Below, in pieces: positions 30,604-38,887 of a stretch of DNA of 46,775 nt; within the stretch, counting starts at the first letter, position 1; each line of letters begins with the position of its first letter. The position numbers and the translations under genes are program-made. Location of the stretch: the NCBI RefSeq assembly GCF_009498735.1, contig NZ_ML762441.1, positions 27,885 through 74,659 of the forward strand, read 5' to 3'. The stretch comes from Gracilibacillus oryzae. Lineage in GTDB: Bacteria > Bacillota > Bacilli > Bacillales > Amphibacillaceae. A model generated the notes under the pieces. It searched no databases. It saw nothing but the letters and a program-made list of their open reading frames with translations, and had not been told where the DNA came from.

Positions 30604-30824
30604 ACTCAACTGAACTAAGCAGCATACCGCTTTTGTTATGGATCGTGATTGCATTCATTCTGATTTGCCAGGGTTCATGGTTGTTTTGGGATGCTCGGAA
30701 GAGGGGACACAATGCTTGGCTATGGGGATTTTTAGGCCTTATTCAATTTCCTACGTATCTTATTATCTATCTTATTTTTATAAGAAAAATATTAAAAAGA
30801 AAAATCTCAGGAGCAGATTCCTGA
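30600..30824 (+). CDS. yxlD: Probable anti-SigY partner YxlD
   Basis: This 74-residue membrane protein has two hydrophobic segments (about residues 9-28 and 40-62) flanking WLFWDARKRGHNAWLWGFLGL, the typical YxlD-type loop. It is thought to act with YxlC to hold SigY inactive. It is translationally coupled to yxlC. Its last codons form the 5' arm and loop of an intrinsic terminator, so the transcript should largely end at the gene's stop. Confidence 0.75.
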   Translation: MNSTELSSIPLLLWIVIAFILICQGSWLFWDARKRGHNAWLWGFLGLIQFPTYLIIYLIFIRKILKRKISGADS

Positions 30825-30834
30825 GATTTTTTTT
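30801..30834 (+). terminator. Terminator embedded in the 3' end of yxlD
   Basis: A perfect 12-bp stem (30801-30812 with 30819-30830) caps a 6-base loop and is followed by more Ts to 30834. The yxlD stop TGA (30822-30824) is inside the 3' arm. It separates sigY-yxlC-yxlD from yxlE-yxlF-yxlG. Confidence 0.9.
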
Positions 30835-30859
30835 GCAGTAAAGAAAGTATAAACGGAAA

Positions 30860-30979
30860 TGTCTAGCTCCAAGCGCCTGCCCCTCGAGATCTTAAGCGAT
30901 CCTGCTATGTGGCAAAGATCGCCACGTCGCAGTTTCGCTTAAGCTTGTCGGGGCAGAACGGGCGCTTTGCGCTTTTCTA
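30860..30979. repeat. Palindromic intergenic repeat of Bacillaceae type
   Basis: This GC-rich element of about 120 bp folds into one long imperfect hairpin. AAGCGCC-TGCCCC (30871-30883) pairs with GGGGCA (30950-30955) and GGCGCTT (30961-30967). CTTAAGCGA (30891-30899) pairs with TCGCTTAAG (30935-30943). The tip is GTGGC (30909-30913) / GCCAC (30921-30925). It resembles, from memory, a widespread intergenic repeat beginning GTCTAGCTCC in Bacillus and relatives. It is the only copy in the window. No coding content. Confidence 0.75.
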
Positions 30980-30986
30980 ACGTAAG

Positions 30987-31014
30987 TGAACGATTAGACA
31001 AACGTAATCGTATT
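30987..31014 (+). promoter_or_regulatory. Second ECF-type (SigY-like) promoter, before yxlE
   Basis: TGAACG (30987-30992), a 16-bp spacer and CGTATT (31009-31014). Both hexamers and the spacer length are identical to the sigY promoter at 29681-29708. The shared bases extend to TGAACGATT and CGTATTA. It lies 31 bases before the yxlE start. Confidence 0.75.
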
Positions 31015-31045
31015 AAGAGTAAATAAACAATTAGGAGGGGAAAAA

Positions 31046-31249
31046 ATGAATGTATCGTTAAATGAAATCCCTTGGGGAGCGATTGCGCCAATTATTGTCT
31101 TACAGTTAATTCTTATGATAACCGCATTAGTCTCTTGTATTAGAGAAGAAAAAACGAACGGCCCCAAATGGATGTGGATTCTTGTTATTCTCTTTATCAG
31201 TTTACTAGGACCGGTGATTTACTTTGTTGTTGGGAGGAGAAATGATTAA
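31046..31249 (+). CDS. yxlE: Small membrane protein YxlE (PLD nuclease N-terminal-like)
   Basis: This 67-residue protein has two membrane segments (about residues 9-33 and 42-63) joined by IREEKTNGPKWMW. The pattern WxWxxxILFISLLGPVIYFVVGRR is that of the PLDc_N domain, common in small Firmicute membrane proteins. Its role in the SigY operon is not established. AGGAGGGG precedes the ATG, and the stop overlaps the yxlF start by one base (TAATG). Confidence 0.78.
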   Translation: MNVSLNEIPWGAIAPIIVLQLILMITALVSCIREEKTNGPKWMWILVILFISLLGPVIYFVVGRRND

Positions 31250-32154
31250 TGGAATTATTAAAGGCATGCGATTTAGCAAAAAGCTTTGGAAATACCCATG
31301 CTGTGAAAGGAATCAATTTTCATATTGAAGAAGGCAGGTGTGTTTCATTACTTGGACCAAATGGGGCAGGAAAAACAACGACATTAAAAATGTTATCTGG
31401 GTTGTTGGAACCGACTTCAGGCAGTATTGATTTTAAAGGGGAAAAAGCAAAGGATTTAAGGGAGTTTATCGGATATTTACCTCAGTACCCTGCTTTCTAT
31501 AATTGGATGAGCGGAAAGGAGTTTCTTGTTTTTGCGGGACAATTGGCAAAGCTCAATCGTAAAGAAGCAGAAATAAGAAGTGAAGAATTACTGGAACGAG
31601 TGGGTCTGACGAATGCGAAGAAAAGAAAGATAGCGGGTTATTCTGGTGGAATGAGACAGCGCCTCGGATTGGCACAGGCACTGATTCATCGCCCGAAATT
31701 ACTAATGTTAGATGAACCTGTTTCAGCACTCGATCCACTTGGCAGACGGGAAGTGCTGGACATGATGAGAGAGATTAAAGAGGAAACAACGATTCTCTTC
31801 TCCACTCATGTCCTTCACGATGCAGAAGAAATAAGTGATGACATTCTTATTATAAATGCCGGGGAAATTGCGGTATCAGGCAGCCTGGGAAGTGTAATGG
31901 AAAAGTATCGACAACCTATTCTACACATTGAATTCGAATCACAGGCTGCCGATTGGCTTAAGAGTATAACAAGTTATAGCGTTGTATCGGAAGTAGACAT
32001 TCAAGGTAATAAAGTCAGCATCGTATTAAACGATATGGTAAATGGGAAGCAAACAATATTACAAGATATCGTCGATAGAAAACTTCCGATTCTTAAGTTC
32101 GAGACTTCTCAAACAACATTGGAAGATTTATTTATGAAGGTGGTGAAGGCATGA
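31249..32154 (+). CDS. yxlF: ABC transporter ATP-binding protein YxlF
   Basis: This 301-residue ATPase has Walker A GPNGAGKTT (36-44), Q-loop YLPQYPAFYNWMSG, signature YSGGMRQRLG, Walker B LLMLDEPVSALD and switch FSTHVLHD. The subfamily is the export-type ATPase used with two-component ABC transporters. It pairs with the adjacent YxlG permease. Substrate unknown; a SigY-controlled exporter linked to toxic peptide or envelope stress has been suggested for B. subtilis. It overlaps yxlG by 4 bases. Confidence 0.88.
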   Translation: MELLKACDLAKSFGNTHAVKGINFHIEEGRCVSLLGPNGAGKTTTLKMLSGLLEPTSGSIDFKGEKAKDLREFIGYLPQYPAFYNWMSGKEFLVFAGQLAKLNRKEAEIRSEELLERVGLTNAKKRKIAGYSGGMRQRLGLAQALIHRPKLLMLDEPVSALDPLGRREVLDMMREIKEETTILFSTHVLHDAEEISDDILIINAGEIAVSGSLGSVMEKYRQPILHIEFESQAADWLKSITSYSVVSEVDIQGNKVSIVLNDMVNGKQTILQDIVDRKLPILKFETSQTTLEDLFMKVVKA

Positions 32155-32930
32155 CACAATGGACTGTTCTTTATCGAAAAGAAATGACAGAAATGGTGCG
32201 GAATTATAAAATTTTATGGGTTCCAATTGTCTTTATTCTGCTAGGCGTCATGCAGCCGGTTAGCTCGTATTATATGCCGGAAATTCTGGACACTTTTGGC
32301 GGGCTACCAGAAGGGACAATCCTTGAAATGCCTACTCCAACTGGGGAAGATGTATTAATGCAGGTTCTTTCTAATTATGGGATGCTCGGTGTACTTATCC
32401 TTGTTTTGAGTGCAATGGGTGTCGTATCCGCAGAAAGACAGAGTGGAGTAGCAGGGATGGTGATGATTAAACCAGTGCCATATTCCTCGTATATATTATC
32501 GAAATGGGCTGGGTTACTGACAATTACACTTATTACATTGTTTATTGGATATGCAGCTTCCTGGTATTATACCAGTTTACTTATTGAAACAGTCGATTTT
32601 GAGCGCATTTTTCAAAGTGTATTGATCTATAGCATATGGTTAGTTTTTGTTGTTACATTGACGCTCTTTTTTAGTACGATAATGAAAGGAAATGGCGGTG
32701 TTGCTTTTGTTACCATTTTTGTGGTCTTTGGCCTTTCGGCGGTTACATCCATTCTGGGGGAGAATATGAAATGGAGTCCGGCTGCAATGACGGAGCACAC
32801 AGGACAGGTCTTGTTGTCAGGAGAACCAGGTTCTGGTTTCTTGCTAGGTTTTATTACAACTATTGCTATTATCATTGTCGTTCTCATCGCATCCATACAA
32901 ATCTTTAAGCAAAAAGAGCTATTGGAATAA
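32151..32930 (+). CDS. yxlG: ABC transporter permease YxlG
   Basis: This 259-residue membrane protein has about six hydrophobic segments and the ABC-2 type permease layout, with an N-terminal RKEMTEMVRNYKILWVP. It is coupled to yxlF by an ATGA overlap and completes the exporter. Downstream (32934-32950) only a weak AAGG/CCTT hairpin with Ts is seen, so termination there is unclear. Confidence 0.85.
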   Translation: MTQWTVLYRKEMTEMVRNYKILWVPIVFILLGVMQPVSSYYMPEILDTFGGLPEGTILEMPTPTGEDVLMQVLSNYGMLGVLILVLSAMGVVSAERQSGVAGMVMIKPVPYSSYILSKWAGLLTITLITLFIGYAASWYYTSLLIETVDFERIFQSVLIYSIWLVFVVTLTLFFSTIMKGNGGVAFVTIFVVFGLSAVTSILGENMKWSPAAMTEHTGQVLLSGEPGSGFLLGFITTIAIIIVVLIASIQIFKQKELLE

Positions 32931-33057
32931 AGAAGGTATCCTGCCTTTTGTATTCTCTTTTGTAAATTTTTCCAGGAGGACCTTAAAGGCATGATATGAA
33001 TAGTCGTAGAAAGAATCCTTTAATATAATTGAAGTAAAGAGAATATGGAGGATAATA

Positions 33058-33708
33058 ATGGATAAAGACAAAGTATTGCAAGAGACAGAAAAAATGGTGA
33101 AAACAGCACTGATAGATGAGAAATCTGGTCATGACTGGTTACATATTAAGCGAGTGAAGGGAACGGCAATAGAAATTGCACAAAAGGAAGGGGCAGATGT
33201 CTTTGTTGTGACGCTTGCTGCATTATTGCATGATTTAGCTGATGAAAAGATTGTAGAGAGCGAAGAAAAGGCTTTATCTGAGATTAGAGACTTTCTTCTT
33301 GAATTAGGTGTAGATGGAGAAGACATCGAACATATTCTAACTATTATTACCACAATGTCCTTTAAGGGAGGAAATAATCGGCCAGTTGAGAGTCTCGAAG
33401 CCCAAGTTGTCCAGGATGCTGACAGGCTGGATGCTATCGGAGCAATAGGTATTGCGCGCTGTTTTACTTATTCAGGCAAAGTTGGTCAACCAATCTATAA
33501 TCCTGATTTGGGAGTTAGAGACCAAATGACTATCGAGGAATATAGAAATAATAAGTCCAGTGCCATTAATCACTTTTACGAGAAGCTGTTGAAACTAAAG
33601 GATCTGATGAACACGGAAACAGCCAAAGAGTTAGCAGCCTCCCGCCATGATTTTATGGAAAAGTTTTTGGAGCAATTTTATCAGGAAACCAGGGAGCAAA
33701 GACCTTAG
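33058..33708 (+). CDS. HD-domain phosphohydrolase (YpgQ/YedJ-like)
   Basis: This 216-residue protein belongs to the HD superfamily of metal-dependent phosphohydrolases. Visible metal-binding parts are the N-terminal His of [10 protein letters not shown] (25), the HD pair in LLHDLADE (58-59) and the late Asp in [13 protein letters not shown] (120-125). Homologues such as B. subtilis YpgQ hydrolyse nucleoside triphosphates to monophosphates and pyrophosphate. Whether this one does so is inference. GGAGG lies before the ATG. A possible TATAAT (33024-33029) is upstream but has no good -35. It runs convergently against the ZIP gene, 21 bases between the stops. Confidence 0.8.
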   Translation: MDKDKVLQETEKMVKTALIDEKSGHDWLHIKRVKGTAIEIAQKEGADVFVVTLAALLHDLADEKIVESEEKALSEIRDFLLELGVDGEDIEHILTIITTMSFKGGNNRPVESLEAQVVQDADRLDAIGAIGIARCFTYSGKVGQPIYNPDLGVRDQMTIEEYRNNKSSAINHFYEKLLKLKDLMNTETAKELAASRHDFMEKFLEQFYQETREQRP

Positions 33709-33729
33709 ATCAATGGTGGAAATCACCTT

Positions 33730-34458
33730 TTAACGAAACCATTCTGTCAAAAGAATCATGGTGATAAAGCCAAAAATAAAGGCAATGGTAGCCATCCGCT
33801 CATTTCCGTCACCATGACTTTCTGGAATTAACTCCTTATAGACAACAAAAAGCATCGAACCTGCTGCAAATGCTAAGCCAAAAGGTACAATATTCTCAAA
33901 AGCACTCCCAAAGAAGATGCCGATAAAGCCTGAGCACATCTCAATCAATCCGGTTAAACTGGAAAGAACAACGGCTTTTAATGGCTTTACATTTTGTGTT
34001 ACTAAAAATAATGCTACTAAAAATCCATCAGGTATATTCTGCAGTCCAATCGCAAAGGCAACAAGGGAGCCGATGCCTTCCTCATTATTATAATTACTAA
34101 TGCCAACAGATAACCCTTCAGGTAAGTTATGGATGGACATGGCAATCAGAAACAAAAATACGATTCTGGGATTGGCTGATGACTGATTAGCAGAATGGTC
34201 TAAATCGGTATGCGGGAGCAGGCTTTCGATAAGTGTAAGCACAAAGGTACCTATTAGCATTCCGATTACCAAAACAGTAAGATTGGACAGTTTAATAGCA
34301 GACGGTATCAGCCCATAGGCAGATGCCGCAACCATAATTCCCGCTGTATATGCTAATAACGTATCTTTCCCTTTATGTGAAACATCCTTTATTAAAAAGG
34401 CTGGCAATGCACCAAGGCTTGTACAAAGTGATGAAATAATAATATGGGTTATAGACAT
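33730..34458 (-). CDS. ZIP-family metal transporter
   Basis: This 242-residue polytopic protein of the ZIP family takes up divalent metals such as zinc, iron or manganese. Signature motifs SIHNLPEGLSVG (about residues 108-119, metal-binding H and E) and QNIPDGFLVAL (140-150, with D in place of the more common E) are in the two adjacent membrane helices. A His/Asp-rich loop (LPHTDLDHSANQ, about 81-92) lies between helices three and four. GGAGG precedes the ATG. No Zur or Fur box was recognised upstream. Confidence 0.88.
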   Translation of the reverse strand: MSITHIIISSLCTSLGALPAFLIKDVSHKGKDTLLAYTAGIMVAASAYGLIPSAIKLSNLTVLVIGMLIGTFVLTLIESLLPHTDLDHSANQSSANPRIVFLFLIAMSIHNLPEGLSVGISNYNNEEGIGSLVAFAIGLQNIPDGFLVALFLVTQNVKPLKAVVLSSLTGLIEMCSGFIGIFFGSAFENIVPFGLAFAAGSMLFVVYKELIPESHGDGNERMATIAFIFGFITMILLTEWFR

Positions 34459-34608
34459 ATAAATCCTCCGATAATAATTGGAATGAATGCATTAAGGAAC
34501 TAATCCCTAGAGTATATGTATTAACAGATTGCAAAAAATATGATGATGTTAAAATACATCTAATCATTAACGAGCAGAATAACATTTTTCAACTCTAGAT
34601 ATAGGAAT

Positions 34609-34634
34609 GTTTACCATTATTCCATTCGTGGTAG
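34609..34634 (+). promoter_or_regulatory. Candidate SigB (general stress) promoter
   Basis: GTTTAC (34609-34614), a 14-bp spacer and TGGTAG (34629-34634) approximate the SigB consensus GTTT(AA)-N12-15-GGGTAT. The four GTTT and central GGTA bases match. The PfpI-family homologue in B. subtilis (general stress protein 18) is SigB dependent, which agrees. The rest of 34459-34689 has no gene and one short AT-rich stretch. Confidence 0.45.
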
Positions 34635-34689
34635 AAGTAGAAATGTAAGATATAACACAAAACTATTATTAGAGGAGTGTTGTTTAAAG

Positions 34690-35202
34690 ATGGCTAGGAT
34701 AGCAACAGTAATTACCGACGATTTTGAAGACGTAGAATATACGGATCCGGCGAAAGCATTTAAAGATGCTGGACATGAAGTTGTGACAATTGAGAAAGAG
34801 CAGGGCAAAACAGTGAAAGGTAAACAAGGAGATGCTAATGTAACAATTGATAAGGCAATCGATGATGTATCACCAAATGACTTTGATGCATTATTTATTC
34901 CAGGTGGTTTCTCTCCAGATCAATTAAGAGCAGATGACCGTTTTGTAAAATTCGCCAAACACTTTATGGATGAGAAAAAGCCTGTATTCGCAATCTGTCA
35001 CGGTCCACAGCTGTTAATTACAGCAAAAACTTTAGAAGGCCGCGATGTAACAGGATTCAAATCAATTCAGGTTGATTTAGAGTATGCTGGCGGAAAAGTG
35101 CAAGACAAAGAAGTGGTTGTCTGCCAAAACCAGCTGGTTACAAGCAGACAGCCAGATGATATCCCTGCGTTTATTGAAGAATCAAAAAAACTATTGAAAT
35201 AA
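34690..35202 (+). CDS. DJ-1/PfpI-family general stress protein
   Basis: This 170-residue protein of the PfpI/YhbO/GSP18 group of the DJ-1 superfamily has its nucleophilic cysteine at C103 in FAICHGPQLLI, the supporting acid at E13 (DFEDVEY) and the FIPGGFSPD oxyanion loop (69-77). Members act as glyoxalase or deglycase-like or protective proteins under stress; protease activity is doubtful. The ATG at 34690 follows AGAGGAG with a long 12-base spacing. It has its own candidate promoter and a terminator. Confidence 0.88.
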   Translation: MARIATVITDDFEDVEYTDPAKAFKDAGHEVVTIEKEQGKTVKGKQGDANVTIDKAIDDVSPNDFDALFIPGGFSPDQLRADDRFVKFAKHFMDEKKPVFAICHGPQLLITAKTLEGRDVTGFKSIQVDLEYAGGKVQDKEVVVCQNQLVTSRQPDDIPAFIEESKKLLK

Positions 35203-35254
35203 GATCATGAACCTGTCGAGCAGGCAAGCGAAGATTGAATATGTAAGTAGAAAG

Positions 35255-35289
35255 TGGCCTTTTCCCGATAACCGGGGAAAGGCCATTTA
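35255..35289 (+). terminator. Terminator after the PfpI-family gene
   Basis: TGGCC-TTTT-CCC (35255-35266) pairs with GGG-GAAA-GGCCA ending at 35285, one G-U pair included. The sequence then reads TTTAATTTT. Confidence 0.8.
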
Positions 35290-35431
35290 ATTTTCCGGAT
35301 GCCAAAACAAAATTCGTCAAAATTTATCTAATGGTAACTGTTTTCCGTGTAAAAACCTCCAAAATCCCCACAAACAATTATCCCAAAATGGAATAAAACG
35401 TTTTTGTATATAAATTATAAGATCGGTTTGT

Positions 35432-35445
35432 TGTTAACGCTTACA
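35432..35445. promoter_or_regulatory. Catabolite response element (cre) before pectate lyase
   Basis: TGTTAACGCTTACA matches the cre consensus TGWNANCGNTNWCA at every defined position on both strands. It overlaps a possible -35 TTGTTA (35431-35436) whose -10 would be TATTTT (35454-35459, 17-bp spacer), and lies 127 bases before the start codon. Repression by CcpA is the likely effect. The palindromic pair GCTTAC (35439-35444) / GTAAGC (35466-35471) follows. The remainder of 35290-35571 is AT-rich and shows no gene. Confidence 0.8.
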
Positions 35446-35571
35446 ATATTGGTTATTTTGAAATGGTAAGCAAATTATTTATTTGAAAGGAGGAACGAAA
35501 TCCACTTTGTAAATGGTCCCAGTCTGGAAAGAGAAGGATGCACGAGAACTTAATAAAAATGGAGGGATAGA

Positions 35572-38500
35572 ATGAAGCGTTGTGCTTACATTGTGATTTG
35601 TCTGATTGTCTGTTTTTCAATTTTCCCAGCCTATAGCCCGGTGTCAGAGGCAACGGAAGAAAAAGAGCTACTGGCATTCCCTGGTGCGGAAGGTTTCGGT
35701 CAATACTCTAAAGGTGGCCGAGGAGGTGAGGTATATCATGTCACCAGCTATGAATTGACTGGCCCTGGTACCTTCCATGATGCACTTACAACAGCAGGAG
35801 ATACCCCTCGGACGATTGTGTTTGACATATCTGGTGAAATTACCATCCCTCAAATTATTGTGCGGAACAAAGCAAATATTACAATAGCCGGACAAACTGC
35901 ACCTGGAGATGGTGTGACAATAAAGGGCAATAATGTCCGTTTTGTTGATAGTCATGATATTATTATTCGCTATATGCGTTTTCGCCTTGGAAAAAATGAC
36001 TTCCAGGATGACGCCTTGTATTTTGAAGATTCTCAAAACATCATCATCGATCACTCTTCTTTTTCATGGGGAACAGACGAAAACTTATCGATTCTAAGTA
36101 AGGAATATGAAAACCCGAAATCGAAAAATATTACAGTTCAATGGTCGATTATTTCAGAAGGGCTTTTGACACATTCAATGGGCGGGCTTATTGAGATGAA
36201 TCCAATCACTATGCATCATAATCTGTATGCCCATAATAATGATCGCAACCCGAAAACAAAAGGTCAAATCGATTTTGTTAATAATGTTGTCTATAACTGG
36301 GGCGGCTATCCTTATGTAGCAGGTGGAGAATCTGGTACGAAAGGATATGGCAATGTTGTCGGTAATTACTTTATTGCCGGAATAAATTCAGCAAATCCGG
36401 AGTATGCAGTCGTACGTGGTAATGAAAACTACAGCTTATATCTTCAGAACAACCGGATTGACAGCAACAAGAATGGTATCCTGGATGGAAGAGACACTGG
36501 GACAGATATGATGGAGAAGGAGAGACCAAGTGTTATTGTCAATGAGCGTTTTGCCTATCCTCTGACGAATGTCGAAGAACCAGAACAAGCCTATGAACAT
36601 GTTCTGGGGTATGCTGGAGCTTCTCTAGTCAGGGACACTGCAGACCAGAGGGTAGTATATGATGTGAGAAATCAGACGGGTGCCATTATTGGAGAAGAGG
36701 GCGATGTTGGCGGTTATCCAGTGTTAGAAAAAGGAACTGCTCCCGCAGATACGGACAGAGACGGTATGCCTGACGAATGGGAGTTAGCCAATGGGCTTAA
36801 TCCGAACAACCCTGAAGACAGAAACGGCGATAACAATAACAATAGTTACACAAACTTGGAAGAGTATCTAAATGAGTTAGCGGCACCAGCTTTCCCGGAA
36901 AATTATCCGATGGAGCCTCCTGTATGGAATGAGGATCCTTTTGTGCCGCCTGTGGTGCAGCCTGAACCAAAACCAGAGCAAAACCCTGAACCTGCACTCT
37001 TACTGGATGGAGAGATAATAAAAAATGTTGTTATAAATGATAACAGCGGCAATGGTGCAGAAAATGCGAGTAAATGGTCGGTTGAACAAGATATGAAAGA
37101 GGGTGATCTTGTAGCCGGAGACAGAAGTGCCTATCGTTTTACCTCTATCCCAAGTGAATTGCAAGGTGTGGAGTGGATACGGTCAGCTGTTAATTCAAGA
37201 AGTGCTACAAGTGAGGATTTGGTATCCTTCTATCTAACAGCAGATGCCTATGTTTATGTTGCTCATGACTCACGAATTAGTTCAAAGCCGGAATGGTTAT
37301 CGTCTTATGAAAACACTGGTCAAACTATTCAGGATGATCAGCCAGTGACATTTGAACTTTACCGAAAGCATTACCCGGCAGGAACACAAGTTGTGATGGG
37401 ACCGAATAACAATAGTAAGAGAATGAACTATTTTGTATTAATACAGCCTGCCGATGATAATCATGAGGCACCTAGTGAGCGTCCTTCTGATTTGGCAGCT
37501 GAGGAATCTGCAACGAAAGTTTCGCTGAATTGGTCTGCTGTAGATGGAGCTTCAGGTTATCTGATTTACCGCTCTTCCTCGAAAGATTCGAACCTTAGAG
37601 CTATTGCAAGCTCGGATACGAATTCATTTACAGACAATGGGGTGGAATTGGGAGTACATTATCACTATCGGATTTCCGCAATAAATTCGGGTGGAGAATC
37701 AGCTTTATCTGATTCAGCAGAACTTTTTGTCTATGATCAAAATGAACCTGCACCTGTTGCGCCGAATAATGTGGCAATCACTGAAACAAAAAGCATTACC
37801 GTTGGACTGGAATGGGAGCCTGTAGAAGAAGCGATTAGTTATAGTGTATACAGATCTGCAGAGCCAGATGGAGAATTTACTAAAGTAGCGAGTACAACGT
37901 CAGCTGTTTATACGGATAAACCTGTAGAACCTTCCACTACCTACTATTATAAAGTAGCAACAACTGGTATCGGTGGGGAATCTGAAATGTCTGGTACTGT
38001 CAGTACGACAACAAAAGAAGCAATTAGTTTGCCTGGAATACCAAATGGCCTGACATCAGGAGAAGTTAGCACCACTTCTTTAGAATTAAAATGGGAAGCG
38101 GTAGTAGATGCGGAGAGCTATGATATATATCGAAAGGCAAACAGTGAAGCTAATTACAGTAAGGTAGCAAGTATAAATAAGACATTCTATAAGGATACAG
38201 GTGTCAGTGCCGGCCAAACAGGCTACAGCTATAAAGTGGTTGCAGGGAACGAGATGGGAGAATCAGGTTTTTCAGAAGAATTATATGTGGAAATGCCATT
38301 ACCTGATGCGCCATCTGAGTTAAAGGTCACTTTAGTTGGAGAGGACTTTGTTGGATTAACTTGGACATCGAACGGCGGGGCTGATCAATATAACATTTAC
38401 CGAAAAGCAGGTGAAGAGGTTGAACATGTTGGTTATGCGAAGGTGGACACTTTCTATGACCGGACAGCGGAGCCTGGAGTTAATTATACGTATTATGTTA

Positions 38501-38820
38501 AGGCAGCATATGCCGATAGAGAATCAGAGTCATCAAACTCGGTAGAAGCAAAACCAGGATACTTGACGGTTTTAACTCATTACATGCAGCAATTCGAACA
38601 ATCCGGAGACTTGGTTGGGCCTGCTGTAGCTCAACTAAACAATTCGCTAAAGCAAGTGGATCATCATCTGAAGAAGGATTCAACTAAACAAGCGAGCAAA
38701 TTTCTATCTAAATATACAGATCAACTGGATAGGCAGAATCAAAAAGGAAATATCTCACCATTAGCAAAATCCTTATTACTTCATTATGCTGATGCGTTCC
38801 TGGAGGATTTGAACAGATAA
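35572..38820 (+). CDS. Secreted multidomain pectate lyase with four FN3 repeats and FIMAH domain
   Basis: This 1082-residue secreted enzyme has a signal peptide at about residues 1-27 (cut after SEA). The pectate-lyase beta-helix (about 33-385) opens FPGAEGFGQYSKGGRGG and carries the DDALYF and IIDHSSFSWGTDENL metal/catalytic stretch (146-172). It should cleave pectin or polygalacturonate by beta-elimination; polysaccharide lyase family 1-like assignment is by eye. An Asp-rich calcium-type segment (DTDRDGMPDEWELANGLNP, 393-411) and a Pro/Glu linker follow. Next is a beta-sandwich unit (about 480-627) of the kind seen in other pectinolytic lyases. Four fibronectin III domains lie at about 637-720, 729-815, 823-908 and 911-993. 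The last 85 residues match the FIMAH domain (FEQSGDLVGPAVAQLNNSLKQ). No sortase motif or membrane anchor is seen. A perfect cre lies upstream; a bidirectional terminator lies downstream. Confidence 0.9.
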   Translation: MKRCAYIVICLIVCFSIFPAYSPVSEATEEKELLAFPGAEGFGQYSKGGRGGEVYHVTSYELTGPGTFHDALTTAGDTPRTIVFDISGEITIPQIIVRNKANITIAGQTAPGDGVTIKGNNVRFVDSHDIIIRYMRFRLGKNDFQDDALYFEDSQNIIIDHSSFSWGTDENLSILSKEYENPKSKNITVQWSIISEGLLTHSMGGLIEMNPITMHHNLYAHNNDRNPKTKGQIDFVNNVVYNWGGYPYVAGGESGTKGYGNVVGNYFIAGINSANPEYAVVRGNENYSLYLQNNRIDSNKNGILDGRDTGTDMMEKERPSVIVNERFAYPLTNVEEPEQAYEHVLGYAGASLVRDTADQRVVYDVRNQTGAIIGEEGDVGGYPVLEKGTAPADTDRDGMPDEWELANGLNPNNPEDRNGDNNNNSYTNLEEYLNELAAPAFPENYPMEPPVWNEDPFVPPVVQPEPKPEQNPEPALLLDGEIIKNVVINDNSGNGAENASKWSVEQDMKEGDLVAGDRSAYRFTSIPSELQGVEWIRSAVNSRSATSEDLVSFYLTADAYVYVAHDSRISSKPEWLSSYENTGQTIQDDQPVTFELYRKHYPAGTQVVMGPNNNSKRMNYFVLIQPADDNHEAPSERPSDLAAEESATKVSLNWSAVDGASGYLIYRSSSKDSNLRAIASSDTNSFTDNGVELGVHYHYRISAINSGGESALSDSAELFVYDQNEPAPVAPNNVAITETKSITVGLEWEPVEEAISYSVYRSAEPDGEFTKVASTTSAVYTDKPVEPSTTYYYKVATTGIGGESEMSGTVSTTTKEAISLPGIPNGLTSGEVSTTSLELKWEAVVDAESYDIYRKANSEANYSKVASINKTFYKDTGVSAGQTGYSYKVVAGNEMGESGFSEELYVEMPLPDAPSELKVTLVGEDFVGLTWTSNGGADQYNIYRKAGEEVEHVGYAKVDTFYDRTAEPGVNYTYYVKAAYADRESESSNSVEAKPGYLTVLTHYMQQFEQSGDLVGPAVAQLNNSLKQVDHHLKKDSTKQASKFLSKYTDQLDRQNQKGNISPLAKSLLLHYADAFLEDLNR

Positions 38821-38846
38821 TTCGATTATGGGAGTATGAGGTTAAA

Positions 38847-38878
38847 AATCCCTGTTCTGTTAATAGAGGACAGGGATT
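38847..38878. terminator. Bidirectional terminator between pectate lyase and HxlR genes
   Basis: AATCCCTGT (38847-38855) pairs perfectly with ACAGGGATT (38870-38878). Runs of As and Ts flank the stem, so it can serve both convergent genes. Confidence 0.8.
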
Positions 38879-38887
38879 ATCTTTTCG

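Noticed and set aside
30638-30841. A 67-residue reading frame overlapping yxlD
   Set aside because: It is an alternative frame of yxlD without a ribosome site; yxlD is coupled to yxlC and matches its family.
33715-33735. GGTG/CACC hairpin between the HD and ZIP genes as a terminator
   Set aside because: The stem is only four to five bp with a few Ts; too weak to call.
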